The notes below the pieces were generated by a model. That model was given only the letters and a program-made list of their open reading frames with translations. It did no database searches and was not told the origin of the DNA. The position numbers were made by a program, and so were the translations under genes. A stretch of 64,000 nucleotides of DNA from contig NZ_JARZAJ010000006.1 of the NCBI RefSeq assembly GCF_029892105.1, forward strand, positions 186,001 to 250,000, read 5' to 3'. Of this stretch, positions 17,048-26,186 are shown piece after piece. How positions within the stretch are numbered: position 1 is the first letter of the stretch; every line of letters starts with the position of its first letter. The stretch is from Kitasatospora sp. GP82. Lineage in GTDB: Bacteria; Actinomycetota; Actinomycetes; Streptomycetales; Streptomycetaceae.

Positions 17048-17542
17048 CCCGTCGGGCGGGGCCGGAGGCGGCGGTGAACACGGTGCCGTCCTGGCGGGTG
17101 GCCAGATAGTGAAGGGGCGTCTTCTTCAAGGGGTGCCGCCTTCCCGGTGCGGTCGGTGTCCGGCCGGGCGGCCGCGCCGCGCACCAGTGCACCCCCGCCC
17201 GGACCGGGTGCCGAACGGGGGCATGCTGCTGGAGGAGGCCCTCTGCGGCCGCGGTCCGAGCGCCGGCCCGGCAGATCGTCGAATCCCCCGGCTTTCGCGG
17301 CCCCGCCTTCAGCACGGGCGAGCAGTGGCTCCACGACTGCGCCCACGGCTCGGGAAGCAAGGGTTCCGGCGATGCCGGCACCTGGATCCGCTTCGGCCGG
17401 ATCCAGCACATGACCTTCGCCGTCCAGAAGCTTTCGGATACGGCCACTTGACCGCCCCTCCACTCAGTGACGCCGCCCGGTCGACCGTACCGACCCCTCA
17501 GGCTCCACGGATTGCGGAACCCGAGTGGGGTCGGATCATCCG
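17048..17542. other. gene-poor stretch with an unidentified coding remnant
   Basis: No intact gene is convincing here. On the plus strand a startless frame ending at 17451 reads RQIVESPGFRGPAFSTGEQW and continues through a Gly/Ser-rich loop to TWIRFGRIQHMTFAVQKLSD, with normal codon usage; it looks like the C-terminal end of a lost gene of unknown family. The minus strand has a 140-codon frame but its composition is that of an antisense shadow. Confidence 0.35.
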
Positions 17543-18139
17543 TCAGTGGCGTGTGTAAGGGGCGACCAGCGCGGCCGAGGCGAGTGCTCGACGTTGAATC
17601 TCCCCGAGAGTCTGGGCAGGTGGTGTACTGCCGTCGAAGGACGTCGGCATCGGCTCGCGCAGCGCGTACAGCGTCAGCTGGTATCTGTGAGTGCTGCCAT
17701 GGGGTGGGCAGGGCCCGGTGTAGGTGGCCTCTCCGAAGTCGTTGAGGGCCTCACGGGCGCCCGGAATGAGCTGGTGGGCGGTGAGCCCGTGAGCGCCGGC
17801 CGGGATCCCGAGCTGCAGCCAGTGAATCTTGTTCACGTCCAAGTCGACCATGACGAGCGCGAGTTCCGCCGTCCCGGTCGGCACGTCGGCGAAGTTCAGG
17901 CCCGGCGAGTAGTCCTGCGGGTCGTCGCAGGTCATGAGCGAGGTGAATGCGCCGGACTGGTCGAAGCCCTGCCCCCGGGTCAGGGCCAGCGGGCCGGTGG
18001 GAGCAGAGGCCGTGCGCGCGGTCGCTGCGGCGGATGCCTGCGCGTCAGGACCGGGCTCGGAGGTGCTGGAGGCGCAGGCAGCGCACGCCAGCAGTACTGC
18101 CGCGGCCACCACAGGCGCCTGGATTCGGGATCCTCGCAT
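17543..18139 (-). CDS. PEBP-family (YbhB/YbcL) lipoprotein
   Basis: A 198-residue protein with a lipoprotein signal (VVAAAVLLACAACAS; the Cys at about residue 22 is the lipid site), then a Ser/Ala linker and a phosphatidylethanolamine-binding-protein fold: FTSLMTCDDPQDYSPGLNF, LALVMVDLDVNKIHWLQLG and YTGPCPPHGSTHRYQLTLYA, the two conserved ligand-pocket motifs of the family. The DxxP/His pocket elements are present. Bacterial members are exported and their ligands are mostly unknown; no kinase inhibition should be inferred from the Raf-kinase-inhibitor name. It lies left of the recombinase cassette. Confidence 0.85.
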   Translation of the reverse strand: MRGSRIQAPVVAAAVLLACAACASSTSEPGPDAQASAAATARTASAPTGPLALTRGQGFDQSGAFTSLMTCDDPQDYSPGLNFADVPTGTAELALVMVDLDVNKIHWLQLGIPAGAHGLTAHQLIPGAREALNDFGEATYTGPCPPHGSTHRYQLTLYALREPMPTSFDGSTPPAQTLGEIQRRALASAALVAPYTRH

Positions 18140-18438
18140 ATCACCACTGTAGGTGTCCGATCCTGCACGATTGGTTATCGACGCTTGCCTTGACCGGCGG
18201 ACAGGACTCCCTGGTCACGGAACCGGACACCATTCAACTGCCGTCCCAGCAGCAGCAGACAGCTACCGGCCGGTACGGAGCCGTATCCATCGCACGGGCG
18301 GGGCGGTACAACGAACAGGAGGAAAGTGGAGAGCCGACGGGTTCCCCTGCTGGCATCTTGAGCTAACTACGCCTGTTCATGCAGGTCACGGCCACGTGAT
18401 AGGGCTTCACTCAATCGCGTGAGAATCTGACGGTAACT
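18140..18438. other. intergenic stretch left of the recombinase cassette
   Basis: About 300 bases without a recognisable gene between the PEBP lipoprotein start and the repeats before the recombinase. It should hold the lipoprotein promoter and the left end of the mobile cassette. No remainder of the ung gene was found here, so the left junction is not defined. Confidence 0.5.
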
Positions 18439-18495
18439 CGCAGATTCCAGGAGTCCCACTCGTAATCTGCGTGTTTGTGGCAGATTCCGGGAGTC
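18439..18495. repeat. direct and inverted repeats at the start of the recombinase gene
   Basis: gcagattccaggagtc (18440-18455) and gcagattccgggagtc (18480-18495) are direct repeats with one mismatch, 40 bases apart. Between them cgtaatctgcg is an inverted copy of cgcagatt. The array covers the first codons of the recombinase frame. Repeats of this size and layout are what a tyrosine recombinase or an autoregulator might bind. Confidence 0.65.
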
Positions 18496-19660
18496 GCCGC
18501 TTCACCGTCCTCGATGGCGGAGGCGGCCTTGCTCCGCACGGTGACTCTGGCGAGACCCCGGTGGTCGAGCCAGGGCTTGCCGATGTCCTGACGCTGCAGC
18601 GCCCTGCCGTCGAGCTGTCCGAGCTTGAGGCGGAACGGGCGCTGTTTCAGGATTCGCTGGCTGAGTACTGTTGGGCCCGGGACGTCGCCGGTCTTGCCCC
18701 AAAGACTCTGGATGCTCTTGTACAGCCGGTCCTTGAGGTCTGCGCGTTCTACGACGTCGTTCCCTGGCGGCTGAACTCGCGGGAGCTGGACCGCTACTTC
18801 GCCGGCCCGGGCAAGCCCAATCGCCACACGACGATGCGCTCGAAGATCAACCGGATCGACGGGTACTTCGCCTTCCTGGAGCAGCGCTACGCGGGGGAGA
18901 TCCTGCGTCGCTTCGGTGCCGCGGTCGAGTCGCCGGTCGACGCGTTCAACCGTCCCCGGCACCGTGGCGACTTCGGGCTGCGCATCCCTCCGTCGGCGAG
19001 GGAGACGCAGGACTTCTTCAGGTCCTGGCGTGCCGCTCTTCCCACCGCGCGGAAGTACCCCGTGGCGGTGCGCAACTACGTAATATCGAAGCTGACCTAC
19101 ATCTCGGGCGTGCGCGCAGCCGAGCTGTGCCGGGGGCGGATCGGCGACGTGCACTGGGAGAACGGGCAGTGGGGCCGCTTCCTTGTGCAGGGTAAGGGCG
19201 CGCGGGGCTCTGGGCCCAGGGAGCGGGAGGCGTGCCTGTTCCGGGAGGGGCGTGAGCTGCTGTGGTGGTTCGTCGAGGAGGTGCGGGGGGAGTTCGGCGA
19301 CGACCCGACCGACCCGCACGCGCCGCTGTTCCCCTCCGAGCGGCTGCCCAGGTCGGTCGCCGACCTGAACCTGCCGATCTCGCTGGCGGTGGTTCCCGAC
19401 ACGTTCCGCCGCGCGCTGAAGGCGGCGTCCCGCGAGTACCTCAAGGGCTCGGTCACCGAGTTGTTCCCCATCTGCTGAGGCATGCCTGCGCGACCCACAA
19501 CTATGAGGCCGGGATGCCGTTGTGGGATGTGCAGGTCTTGTTGGGCCATACCTGGGCCTCGACCACGGTCGGGTACCTGGCGACCGCCAAGGGCGACCCG
19601 GAGCGGATGTGTCTGGAATCTTCCCGGCGAGCGGTTCGCCGGCTGAGCGTGGAGGCGTGA
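18471..19660 (+). pseudogene. tyrosine recombinase, frameshifted at the HxxR box
   Basis: Two overlapping frames form one tyrosine recombinase of about 396 residues. The first has a SAM-like core-binding domain (LFQDSLAEYCWARDVAGLAP ... YFAFLEQRY) and the first catalytic Arg in ISGVRAAELCRGRIGD. It stops right after SVTELFP. The second frame carries on with HLLRHACATHNYEAGM (catalytic His-x-x-Arg), VQVLLGHTWASTTVGYLA (third His position and nucleophilic Tyr) and a C-terminal tail. Loss of one C from the cccc run at 19466-19469 explains the break. All catalytic residues are otherwise kept, so the mutation is recent, a sequencing error, or a site of ribosomal frameshifting. The start is a GTG at 18471 inside the repeat array. 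It is followed by two cassette genes at 4 and 14 bases. Confidence 0.8.
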
Positions 19661-19664
19661 TCCG

Positions 19665-19997
19665 ATGAAGTGGAACCTGCGCTGGGTGGCTGCCCGGCGG
19701 GACATCTGGCGGCCGGCCCAGCTCCTGGGGGCCTTCCAGGAGGTGGGCTTCAACCCTTCGCTGAGCAAGGTCGCCGCCCTGTGGTCCAACAAGCCGGTCA
19801 CGGTCCGGTTGGAGGACCTCGACCTGATCTGTGCGGCGCTCCAGTGTTCGGTAGCGGACCTGATGGAGGCCGAGACCGTCGCCGCGGCCCAGGACCGGAA
19901 GAGCGAGGCGCCGCGGGCGGTCGGGCAGACGGGTGCGGTGCGTCCCGTGCCGAGGCCCTCAAGTGGCGGTCGGCGCCGCGCGCTTCCGCCGAACTAA
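19665..19997 (+). CDS. small XRE-type HTH protein of the recombinase cassette
   Basis: A 110-residue protein, MKWNLRWVAARRDIWRPAQL, with a Cro/C1-like helix-turn-helix over residues 15-70 (SLSKVAALWSNKPVTVRLED then LDLICAALQCSVADLMEAE) and a disordered basic tail. Proteins with the MKWNLRW start are found between recombinase genes in actinobacterial mobile cassettes. It begins four bases after the recombinase stop, so it is translationally linked. It may control the cassette or help assemble the recombination complex; neither is shown. This is the only one of the three cassette genes without a visible lesion. Confidence 0.8.
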   Translation: MKWNLRWVAARRDIWRPAQLLGAFQEVGFNPSLSKVAALWSNKPVTVRLEDLDLICAALQCSVADLMEAETVAAAQDRKSEAPRAVGQTGAVRPVPRPSSGGRRRALPPN

Positions 19998-20011
19998 CCG
20001 GGGCGGCGCGA

Positions 20012-21331
20012 ATGGGGCGGGGACGGACCCGGCGGGCCGGGTCGTGCGAGGAGTGCCTGGACTGGGGCCTGATGCCGACGGGCGGGTAGCGCCCGGAGTG
20101 CGCGCGTGCCCACGCCAGGGGTGGGAACGGTTGGCAGCCAGGAGGCTGCCGTCGGTGCGGCTGGACACAGGCACTCGCCAAGGACGGGTGCTGCCGGGGC
20201 TGCCTACTCGCCGTACGGCTCGGGCAGGACGATCCGTGGCTCTGGGCAGAACTACGTCACGAGAGCCTTCCGGCCAGCCGCGGCCGCCAGCTCGCGCTGC
20301 GCCTGGAGAGGATCGGCTTGCCGGACGCGCGGCCTCTGCGAGGGGAGGGACCCCGCTCCCACCGCGATGTGCCGGCCTGGGTACGGGCACGGTTCCCGGA
20401 GCCCGTCCGTGACGATCCGGCGCTGTGCCCGCCCGAAGTGCCGGGCCAACTCGGCCTCTTCCCCACGCCCCGGCGGCTGTTCACCATCACGGACGGAGCC
20501 CGCATCCACGGCCGCTCCCTCCCCGACCTGGAGCTGGTCTGCGCCGAGCTCGGGCGGATGGCGAGCGAGCGCGGGGTCGGCCCGTCGTGGGTGATCCCCC
20601 TCAGCACCTGGCACTCCACCGGCATCAGCACCCCTCGTCAGGTCACCGCCGAGCACATCGAAGCAGCCCTCGAATCCCTGGCGGGCCATCACGCCCGCTC
20701 CGTCCACGGTGCGCTGCGATCCCTGTTCCGGGCCCTGCGGCGTGAGCGCCTGATCTTCCGCGATCCCGCCCGCACCGTCAGCCTGACCTCCGCCCGACCC
20801 CTGCCGACCACCCTGCCCTCAGACCGCCTGACCGGCATCCTCGACCAGCTCCCCGACAGCCGAAGCCGGCTCATCGTCGCCCTGGTCGCCGTCCACGCCC
20901 TGGCCCCCCAGCAAGTCGCCAGCCTGCGCCTCGCCGACCTCGACCGCTCCAAGGCCCGTCAGCGAGTACGGCGCCCCCAGCGCCTGGACCACGTCTTCTA
21001 CCTCGACGGCTTCCTCATGAACCTGGTCTACGCGTGGATCCGGGACCGCCACCAACGGTGGCCGGACAGCACCAACCCCTACCTCATCGTCAGCCGACAG
21101 ACCGCCATCGACAGCACGGGGCCTGCGGTCTGCGCCGGGGTCATCAAGAAGCCGTTCCGACACAGCGGCTTCACCGCTCAGGCACTGCGCACCGACCGCA
21201 TCCTTGACGAAGCCCGAGACAGCGCCGATCCCGTTCGTCTCATGCGCCAGTTCGGCATCGCCAACGTGACCGCGGTCAAGTACGTCTTCACGGCCCACCC
21301 CGACAAGCGGCCGCACCCCATTGGCCCGTGA
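20012..21331 (+). pseudogene. Cys-rich recombinase-like protein interrupted by one amber codon
   Basis: From the ATG at 20012 the frame gives SCEECLDWGLMPTGG, then TAG at 20087-20089 (codon 26), then in the same frame PECARAHARGG, GGCRRCGWTQALAKDGCCRG and 375 further residues to the stop at 21331. With the amber read as an amino acid the protein is 439 residues: an N-terminal region with three CxxC pairs (probable zinc fingers), a helical middle, and a C-terminal domain resembling a tyrosine-recombinase catalytic domain (RLIVALVAVHALAPQQVASL ... [13 protein letters not shown] ... VTAVKYVF). The first catalytic Arg and the HxxR His are not preserved, so it looks like a catalytically dead partner. 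Downstream translation could start at an internal TTG or GTG. Confidence 0.7.
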
Positions 21332-21357
21332 GTGGCCCCGGGGATCAGTCGAACCGA

Positions 21358-21576
21358 TGGAGTGGGGTATGGGTCCTGACCCACGAGCAGGACCCATACC
21401 TCGTTGAAGGGCTGCTGGAACGCCCGGAGAATGTTCGCGCCAGCAGGAAGGTACGTCCGCCCCGCGGCAACCTCCGCACGCAGGAAGTCCCCCATCGCGG
21501 TGATCCGATCCGCCATCGGTTCGAGCGCCTTCGCCCAGCCCGGATCGACGAGTTCGTACAACGGCCTCGCAATCAC
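21358..21576 (-). pseudogene. ung: uracil-DNA glycosylase, N-terminal fragment
   Basis: From a GTG at 21576 the minus strand encodes [20 protein letters not shown], a helical stretch with [20 protein letters not shown], and then [14 protein letters not shown], which contains the catalytic Asp loop of family 1 uracil-DNA glycosylase. Homology stops exactly after PTP at 21358; the expected HAxGLSFSV continuation, the HPSP loop and the remaining two thirds of the enzyme are missing. The recombinase cassette's last stop codon is only 26 bases away, so the cassette, or a deletion starting at its end, cut the gene. The missing part was not found left of the cassette. Confidence 0.85.
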
Positions 21577-21610
21577 CGTGCGCCCCCCGCGTGCCGCAGG
21601 GCAGTCGTGA

Positions 21611-21720
21611 CTACTCCTCTTCCTTCTCCTCGTCGCCGAGACGATCCAGAAGCTCCCGCAGTGCGGGGACGGTGGGTCACGCTCGACCCAGCGCTCCACC
21701 CACTCGGCCATGGTCATCAT
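21611..21720 (-). pseudogene. short remnant upstream of ung
   Basis: On the minus strand [18 protein letters not shown] is followed, after a one-base frame change near 21655, by [17 protein letters not shown] and a stop at 21611. Together they resemble one small acidic-tailed protein of about 36 residues encoded just upstream of ung. No family is recognised and the call is tentative. Confidence 0.35.
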
Positions 21721-21783
21721 CGTCGGTCAGCCTCCGCTCCGAAACCAGTGTTCTCGGAACTCGGGCGTGCGCAGCCCCGGGCG

Positions 21784-23475
21784 TCAACGGGGTTCGTAGA
21801 ACACGTTGCGGATGCGGGTGGCGACATGGAGGTTGAGCCGGGCCTCGACGTCGCTGAGGTCGTGGCCGGTGATCTCGCGGATGCGCTGGAGGCGATAGCG
21901 CACGGTACTCCGATGGATGAGCAGGATCTCAGAGGTCGCGTCGTAGCTTCCGCCGCTCTCGAGGTAGCGCGAGAGCGTGGTGACGAGGTCGGTGTGGTGG
22001 CGCGCGTCGTAGTCCAGCAGGGCGCCGAGCCATTCGTGGACGAAGCGGTCGGCTTCCCGTTCGCCGTCGCCGGTGCCCATCATGCGGTAGAGGCCGAGCT
22101 CCTCGAAGTTGGTGCTGCCGTGCGGGTCGTGGGATCTGCGCCGCACGGTGAGGGCTCGGGCGGCCTCGTCGTAGGAGTGCGGGAGGTCTGCGGGGCTGTC
22201 GCAGCGGCCGCCGACTCCGATGGCCCCGGCCCGGGTGTTGAGGTCGTCGGAGACGGCCCGGTACAGCGCGTCCCCGGAGTCGAGCCCCACTGCCAGCACG
22301 ACCGTGGTCTCCCGGCGGGCGCCGATGAGCACGTCCAGGCGCAGGCGAGCGGCCGCGCGGGCGACCGCGTCGCCGAGCGCCGCCTGGTCGGCGGGCCCGG
22401 GCCACTGCAGTACGGCGACCCGGTGCGGCCGGTGCAGATCGTGGCCGAAGGTGGCCGCACAGGCGAACATGTCCTCGGTCGCCCGGCCCGAGATCAGCCT
22501 GTCGACGAGATCACGACGCAGTTGTGGTTCCAACAGGGCGAGCCTGCGCGCGTGGAAGAGCTCCGGGGCCAGGACCAGGCCGGCCTGGTCGAGGGCGGAG
22601 GTGTCCGGCTTCCCGGCTCGCCGGTCCGGGTCGACCAGGGCTACCAGGCCGAGCAGGTCGCCGGCCATGGCGATGGGGGCGATCAGCCGGTCCCGGTCAC
22701 GGACGGCGCCCGGCTGGTGCCGTGCGCGCTGCAGCAGCTCTTCTCGGGGTCCGAGGTCAGGTCCGCGAGGGGGCGGGGGCTGACCGGGGCCTGCCCAGAC
22801 CCGCAGGTTACCGAAGAGGTCCTCGGTCAGCGCCGGGAGCCCGGTGAGTTCGTGGAGAGCCCGGACTATGCCCTCCTCGCCCCGGCCGGAGGCCGCCGCG
22901 CGGGCAAGCGCTTCGTGGCCGGCGGCGGTGCGCTCCAGGACCGCGACGGTCGCGCTGGGGTCGGCGTCGCGCCGGACCTCCGCAGTCCTCAGCCGGTCGT
23001 GGTCCGCGGCGGTGGCGCGTTCCAGCCGGCGCCGCGCCATCCATGCGAGGGCGATGCGGGCCTGCCGGACGAGCAGGTCGGCGAGGGCGGTCTCGTCGGC
23101 CGAGGGTGCGGTGCGGGCTCGGACGACGAGGTAGCCGAGACAGCGGTCGCCGTCACGTAGGGCGTAGACCCGCATCCAGCAGCCGCCGGCGCCGTCCGGG
23201 TGGCCGGTGGCTGTGGCTGCGGTGTGCGGCCGCGCGCCGGATACGGCGGGAGTGAACGGTGCGCAGCGCACCGGCAGGCCGTTGTGCAGCAGGTGGGCCG
23301 CGTCGAACGGGCCGAGCGCCGCCATCGCGGCCCTGGCAGCCCCCAGTACCGCGAACTCGTCGACTCCCTCGAACATCGCCGTGGTGTGGCGTAGCAGGGT
23401 GTGCGCGACCCCAGCCGTTGGCGGGACCGCGTGCGGTGGTGAGGCCGTCATCGCGAGAGGGACAGCGTCATCCAT
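21784..23475 (-). CDS. PucR/CdaR-type transcriptional regulator
   Basis: A 563-residue cytoplasmic protein. The N-terminal half looks like a GAF-type sensor (LLRHTTAMFEGVDEFAVLGA ... GYLVVRARTAPSADETALAD), the middle carries a GGDEF-like CdaR region (HRVAVLQWPGPADQAALGDA ... SPADLPHSYDEAARALTVRR), and the C-terminus is the PucR HTH_30 (DLVTTLSRYLESGGSYDATS then LLIHRSTVRYRLQRI). Such regulators respond to metabolites and often act on a neighbouring operon. It is divergent from dnaK with 272 bases between the starts, so it may control the chaperone island, although no binding site could be identified. Length fits the family. Confidence 0.88.
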   Translation of the reverse strand: MDDAVPLAMTASPPHAVPPTAGVAHTLLRHTTAMFEGVDEFAVLGAARAAMAALGPFDAAHLLHNGLPVRCAPFTPAVSGARPHTAATATGHPDGAGGCWMRVYALRDGDRCLGYLVVRARTAPSADETALADLLVRQARIALAWMARRRLERATAADHDRLRTAEVRRDADPSATVAVLERTAAGHEALARAAASGRGEEGIVRALHELTGLPALTEDLFGNLRVWAGPGQPPPPRGPDLGPREELLQRARHQPGAVRDRDRLIAPIAMAGDLLGLVALVDPDRRAGKPDTSALDQAGLVLAPELFHARRLALLEPQLRRDLVDRLISGRATEDMFACAATFGHDLHRPHRVAVLQWPGPADQAALGDAVARAAARLRLDVLIGARRETTVVLAVGLDSGDALYRAVSDDLNTRAGAIGVGGRCDSPADLPHSYDEAARALTVRRRSHDPHGSTNFEELGLYRMMGTGDGEREADRFVHEWLGALLDYDARHHTDLVTTLSRYLESGGSYDATSEILLIHRSTVRYRLQRIREITGHDLSDVEARLNLHVATRIRNVFYEPR

Positions 23476-23747
23476 GACAGGCCCCCTTCGGGGCTCGGGA
23501 CATCAGCCGCTGCTACCACGCTACGCCGCCCGAGGCGGGCCCTCAGCGGCAGGCCGCGGGCTTGCTGCCCGTCCTGGCGGACGAGAGGGCCGTTGCGGGT
23601 TCGTCCTGCCAGGGCGAGGAATCCCGAGGACTGTCGCGCGAGGCTGGCCGCTGGCGTGGGCGCGAACTCGCGCGGCTGTCGTCGGCGGTCTCGCCGGGGC
23701 CCGCGTCACGGTCACGACCGGTCCGTGTCACGACGGAGGAGATTCCC

Positions 23748-25652
23748 ATGGCGAAGGCAGTCGGCATCGATCTCGGTACGACCAACTCGGTCATCGCGGT
23801 CTGGGAGGGCGGTGAGCCCACCGTGATACCGAACGCCGAGGGATCCAGGACGACACCCTCGGTGGTGGCTTTCTCCGACACCGGCGAGCGGCTGGTGGGG
23901 CTGCTGGCCCGGCGGCAGGCGATCCTCAACCCGAAGGGCACCGTCACGTCCGCGAAGCGGTTCATCGGCCGTCGCTACGACGAGGTCGTGGAGGAGGCCA
24001 AGGCGGTCTCCTTCGACGTGGTGGAGGGACCGGGCGGGGTGGCCCGATTCGAGGTGAACGGCAAGCAGTACGCGCCTGAGGAGATCAGCGCGCAGGTGCT
24101 GCGCAAGCTCGCCGACGACGGCGGGAAGTCGCTCGGCGAGCGGGTGACCGAGGCGGTCATCACGGTGCCCGCCTACTTCAACGACGCCCAGCGGCAGGCC
24201 ACCAAGGACGCCGGGAAGATCGCCGGCCTCGAGGTCCTGCGGATCATCAACGAGCCGACCGCGGCGGCGCTGGCCTACGGGCTGGACAAGAAGGGTCACG
24301 AGACCGTCCTGGTCTTCGACCTCGGCGGCGGCACCTTCGACGTCAGCATCCTGGACGTCGGCGACGGCGTGGTGGAGGTCCGCGCCACCGCAGGTGACTC
24401 CCACCTGGGCGGCGACGACTTCGACCGCCGGGTGGTGGACTACCTGGCGGACGACTTCCAGAAGACCGAGGGCATCGACCTGCGCAAGGACCCGCAAGCC
24501 CTGCAGCGGCTGTTCGAGGCCGCCGAGAAGGCCAAGACCGAGCTGAGTTCGGTCACCCAGACCCAGGTGAGCCTGCCGTTCGTCACCGCGGACGCCTCCG
24601 GGCCGAAGCACCTGACCGAGACCGTCCGCCGCTCCACCTTCGAGCAGATCACCGCGGACCTGGTCGAGCGCTGCCTGGGCCCGGTGAAGCAGGCGATGGC
24701 CGACGCGAAGGTCACCGACAACGACATCGACGAGGTCATCCTGGTCGGTGGTTCGACCCGCATCCCGGCGGTGCAGGCGCTGGTGCGGCGCCTGACCGGT
24801 GGCAAGGACCCCAACATGACCGTCAACCCGGACGAGGTGGTGGCGCTGGGCGCCGCCGTCCAGGCCGGAGTGCTCAAGGGTGAGGTCAAGGATGTGCTGC
24901 TGCTCGACGTCACCCCGCTCTCGCTGGGCGTGGAGACAGCGGGCGGCGTGATGACCAAGATCATCGAACGGAACACCACCATCCCCGCCCGCCGGTCCGA
25001 GATCTTCTCGACCGCCGAGGACAACCAGCCGGCCGTGGACATCGTGGTGCTCCAGGGCGAGCGTGAGATGGCCGCCGACAACCGGGTGCTGGGCCGCTTC
25101 CGGCTGGAGAACATCAAGCCCGCGCCGCGCGGGCAGACCCAGATCGAGGTCACCTTCGACATCGACGCCAACGGCATCCTCAAGGTCAGCGCCAAGGACA
25201 AGGACACCGGCGCCGAACAGTCGATCACCATCAGCGAGGGCTCTAACCTCGACCAGGCCGAGGTCGAGCGGATGATCGCCGAGGCCGAGCAGAATCGCTC
25301 CGCCGACAGAGCGCTGCGCGAGGCAGTCGACGCCCGCAACGAGCTGGACGCGGTCGCCTACCAGGTCGAACGCCGCCTGAGCGAGCTCGGCGACGCCGCG
25401 CCGCAGCACGAGCGGGCCCGCGCCGAGCTGCTGATCGATCAGGCACGCGCGGCCATCAAGGAGGAGGCACCCGCGGACCGCGCCCGCAGCCTCACCTCCG
25501 AGCTCCAGCAGGTCTACGCCGGACTGGCCGCCCGCTCGGCCGGGCCCTCAGGCGCGTCCGGCCAGGCCGCCGGTGGCGGACCCTCGGGCGGCGCCTCGGG
25601 TGGTGGCGCGGGCGACGACGACGTCATCGACGCCGACTTCGACCGGAGCTGA
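23748..25652 (+). CDS. dnaK: Hsp70 chaperone DnaK (probably an additional copy)
   Basis: A 634-residue Hsp70. Residues 6-13 are IDLGTTNS (phosphate loop 1); [17 protein letters not shown] and [17 protein letters not shown] are the second phosphate loop and the adenosine motif. The interdomain linker [12 protein letters not shown] leads to the substrate-binding domain and a lid ending in [13 protein letters not shown]. The ATG at 23748 has GGAGGAGA upstream; longer in-frame starts are rejected. It heads the operon dnaK-grpE-dnaJ-cbpM-like-clpB. The J-protein next door is the zinc-finger-less type, unlike the housekeeping dnaK operon of Streptomyces, so a second, stress-linked DnaK is likely. 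No CIRCE or HAIR (HspR) box was found in the 272 bases upstream. Confidence 0.95.
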   Translation: MAKAVGIDLGTTNSVIAVWEGGEPTVIPNAEGSRTTPSVVAFSDTGERLVGLLARRQAILNPKGTVTSAKRFIGRRYDEVVEEAKAVSFDVVEGPGGVARFEVNGKQYAPEEISAQVLRKLADDGGKSLGERVTEAVITVPAYFNDAQRQATKDAGKIAGLEVLRIINEPTAAALAYGLDKKGHETVLVFDLGGGTFDVSILDVGDGVVEVRATAGDSHLGGDDFDRRVVDYLADDFQKTEGIDLRKDPQALQRLFEAAEKAKTELSSVTQTQVSLPFVTADASGPKHLTETVRRSTFEQITADLVERCLGPVKQAMADAKVTDNDIDEVILVGGSTRIPAVQALVRRLTGGKDPNMTVNPDEVVALGAAVQAGVLKGEVKDVLLLDVTPLSLGVETAGGVMTKIIERNTTIPARRSEIFSTAEDNQPAVDIVVLQGEREMAADNRVLGRFRLENIKPAPRGQTQIEVTFDIDANGILKVSAKDKDTGAEQSITISEGSNLDQAEVERMIAEAEQNRSADRALREAVDARNELDAVAYQVERRLSELGDAAPQHERARAELLIDQARAAIKEEAPADRARSLTSELQQVYAGLAARSAGPSGASGQAAGGGPSGGASGGGAGDDDVIDADFDRS

Positions 25653-25661
25653 GGCGGCGTC

Positions 25662-26180
25662 ATGTCGGAACAGGACCAGGACCGTCCTTCGGAGGAGGCG
25701 CCGGAGCTCTCGCAAGAGGCGGCTCCGGCACGGGAGATGTCCGAGATCGAGGAGTTGGAGGACCGGTGGCGGCGGGCGCTCGCCGATCTGGACAACCTCC
25801 GCAAGCGGCACGCCCGTGAGCGGCCCCACGAACTGGAGGCCGAACGGGCCAGGGTCGCCGCTGCCTGGCTCCCGGTGCTCGACAACCTCGAACTGGCCCT
25901 CGCCCACGCGGCTGCCGACCCCGGGTCGATCGTCCAGGGCGTCCGGGCCGTCCGCGACCAGGCCGTCGAGGTGCTGAGAAGCCTCGGCTACCCGCGCCAC
26001 GACGAGACCGGCGTCCCCTTCGACCCCGCGCTGCACGACGTGGTCACCGTGGTCGACGCCCCGGATACCGCCCCGGATACCGCTCCGGGCACCGTCGTCC
26101 AGGTGCTGCGCCCCGGGTACGGTGAGCCCGGGCGGCAGCTGCGGCCGGCGGCGGTGGCGGTCAGCCGCAAGCCGGAGTAA
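25662..26180 (+). CDS. grpE: nucleotide exchange factor GrpE
   Basis: A 172-residue protein with the GrpE plan: a Glu-rich N-terminus, a long dimerisation helix (EIEELEDRWRRALADLDNLR), DNLELALAHA, and the C-terminal beta wing with YPRHDETGVPFDPALHDVV and VVQVLRPGYGE. GrpE releases ADP from DnaK. It starts nine bases after dnaK. A small in-frame duplication (DTAPDTAPGT, from a repeated ccccggatac) sits in the wing loop. Slightly short compared with housekeeping GrpE, mainly at the N-terminus. Confidence 0.93.
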   Translation: MSEQDQDRPSEEAPELSQEAAPAREMSEIEELEDRWRRALADLDNLRKRHARERPHELEAERARVAAAWLPVLDNLELALAHAAADPGSIVQGVRAVRDQAVEVLRSLGYPRHDETGVPFDPALHDVVTVVDAPDTAPDTAPGTVVQVLRPGYGEPGRQLRPAAVAVSRKPE

Positions 26181-26186
26181 GACGCC

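Noticed and set aside
23476..23747. CIRCE or HAIR heat-shock operator before dnaK
   Set aside because: Read both strands for TTAGCACTC and CTTGAGT-N7-ACTCAAG type elements and found none.
23712..25409. A 565-codon frame antisense to dnaK
   Set aside because: Same GC-driven shadow; DnaK on the plus strand is complete.
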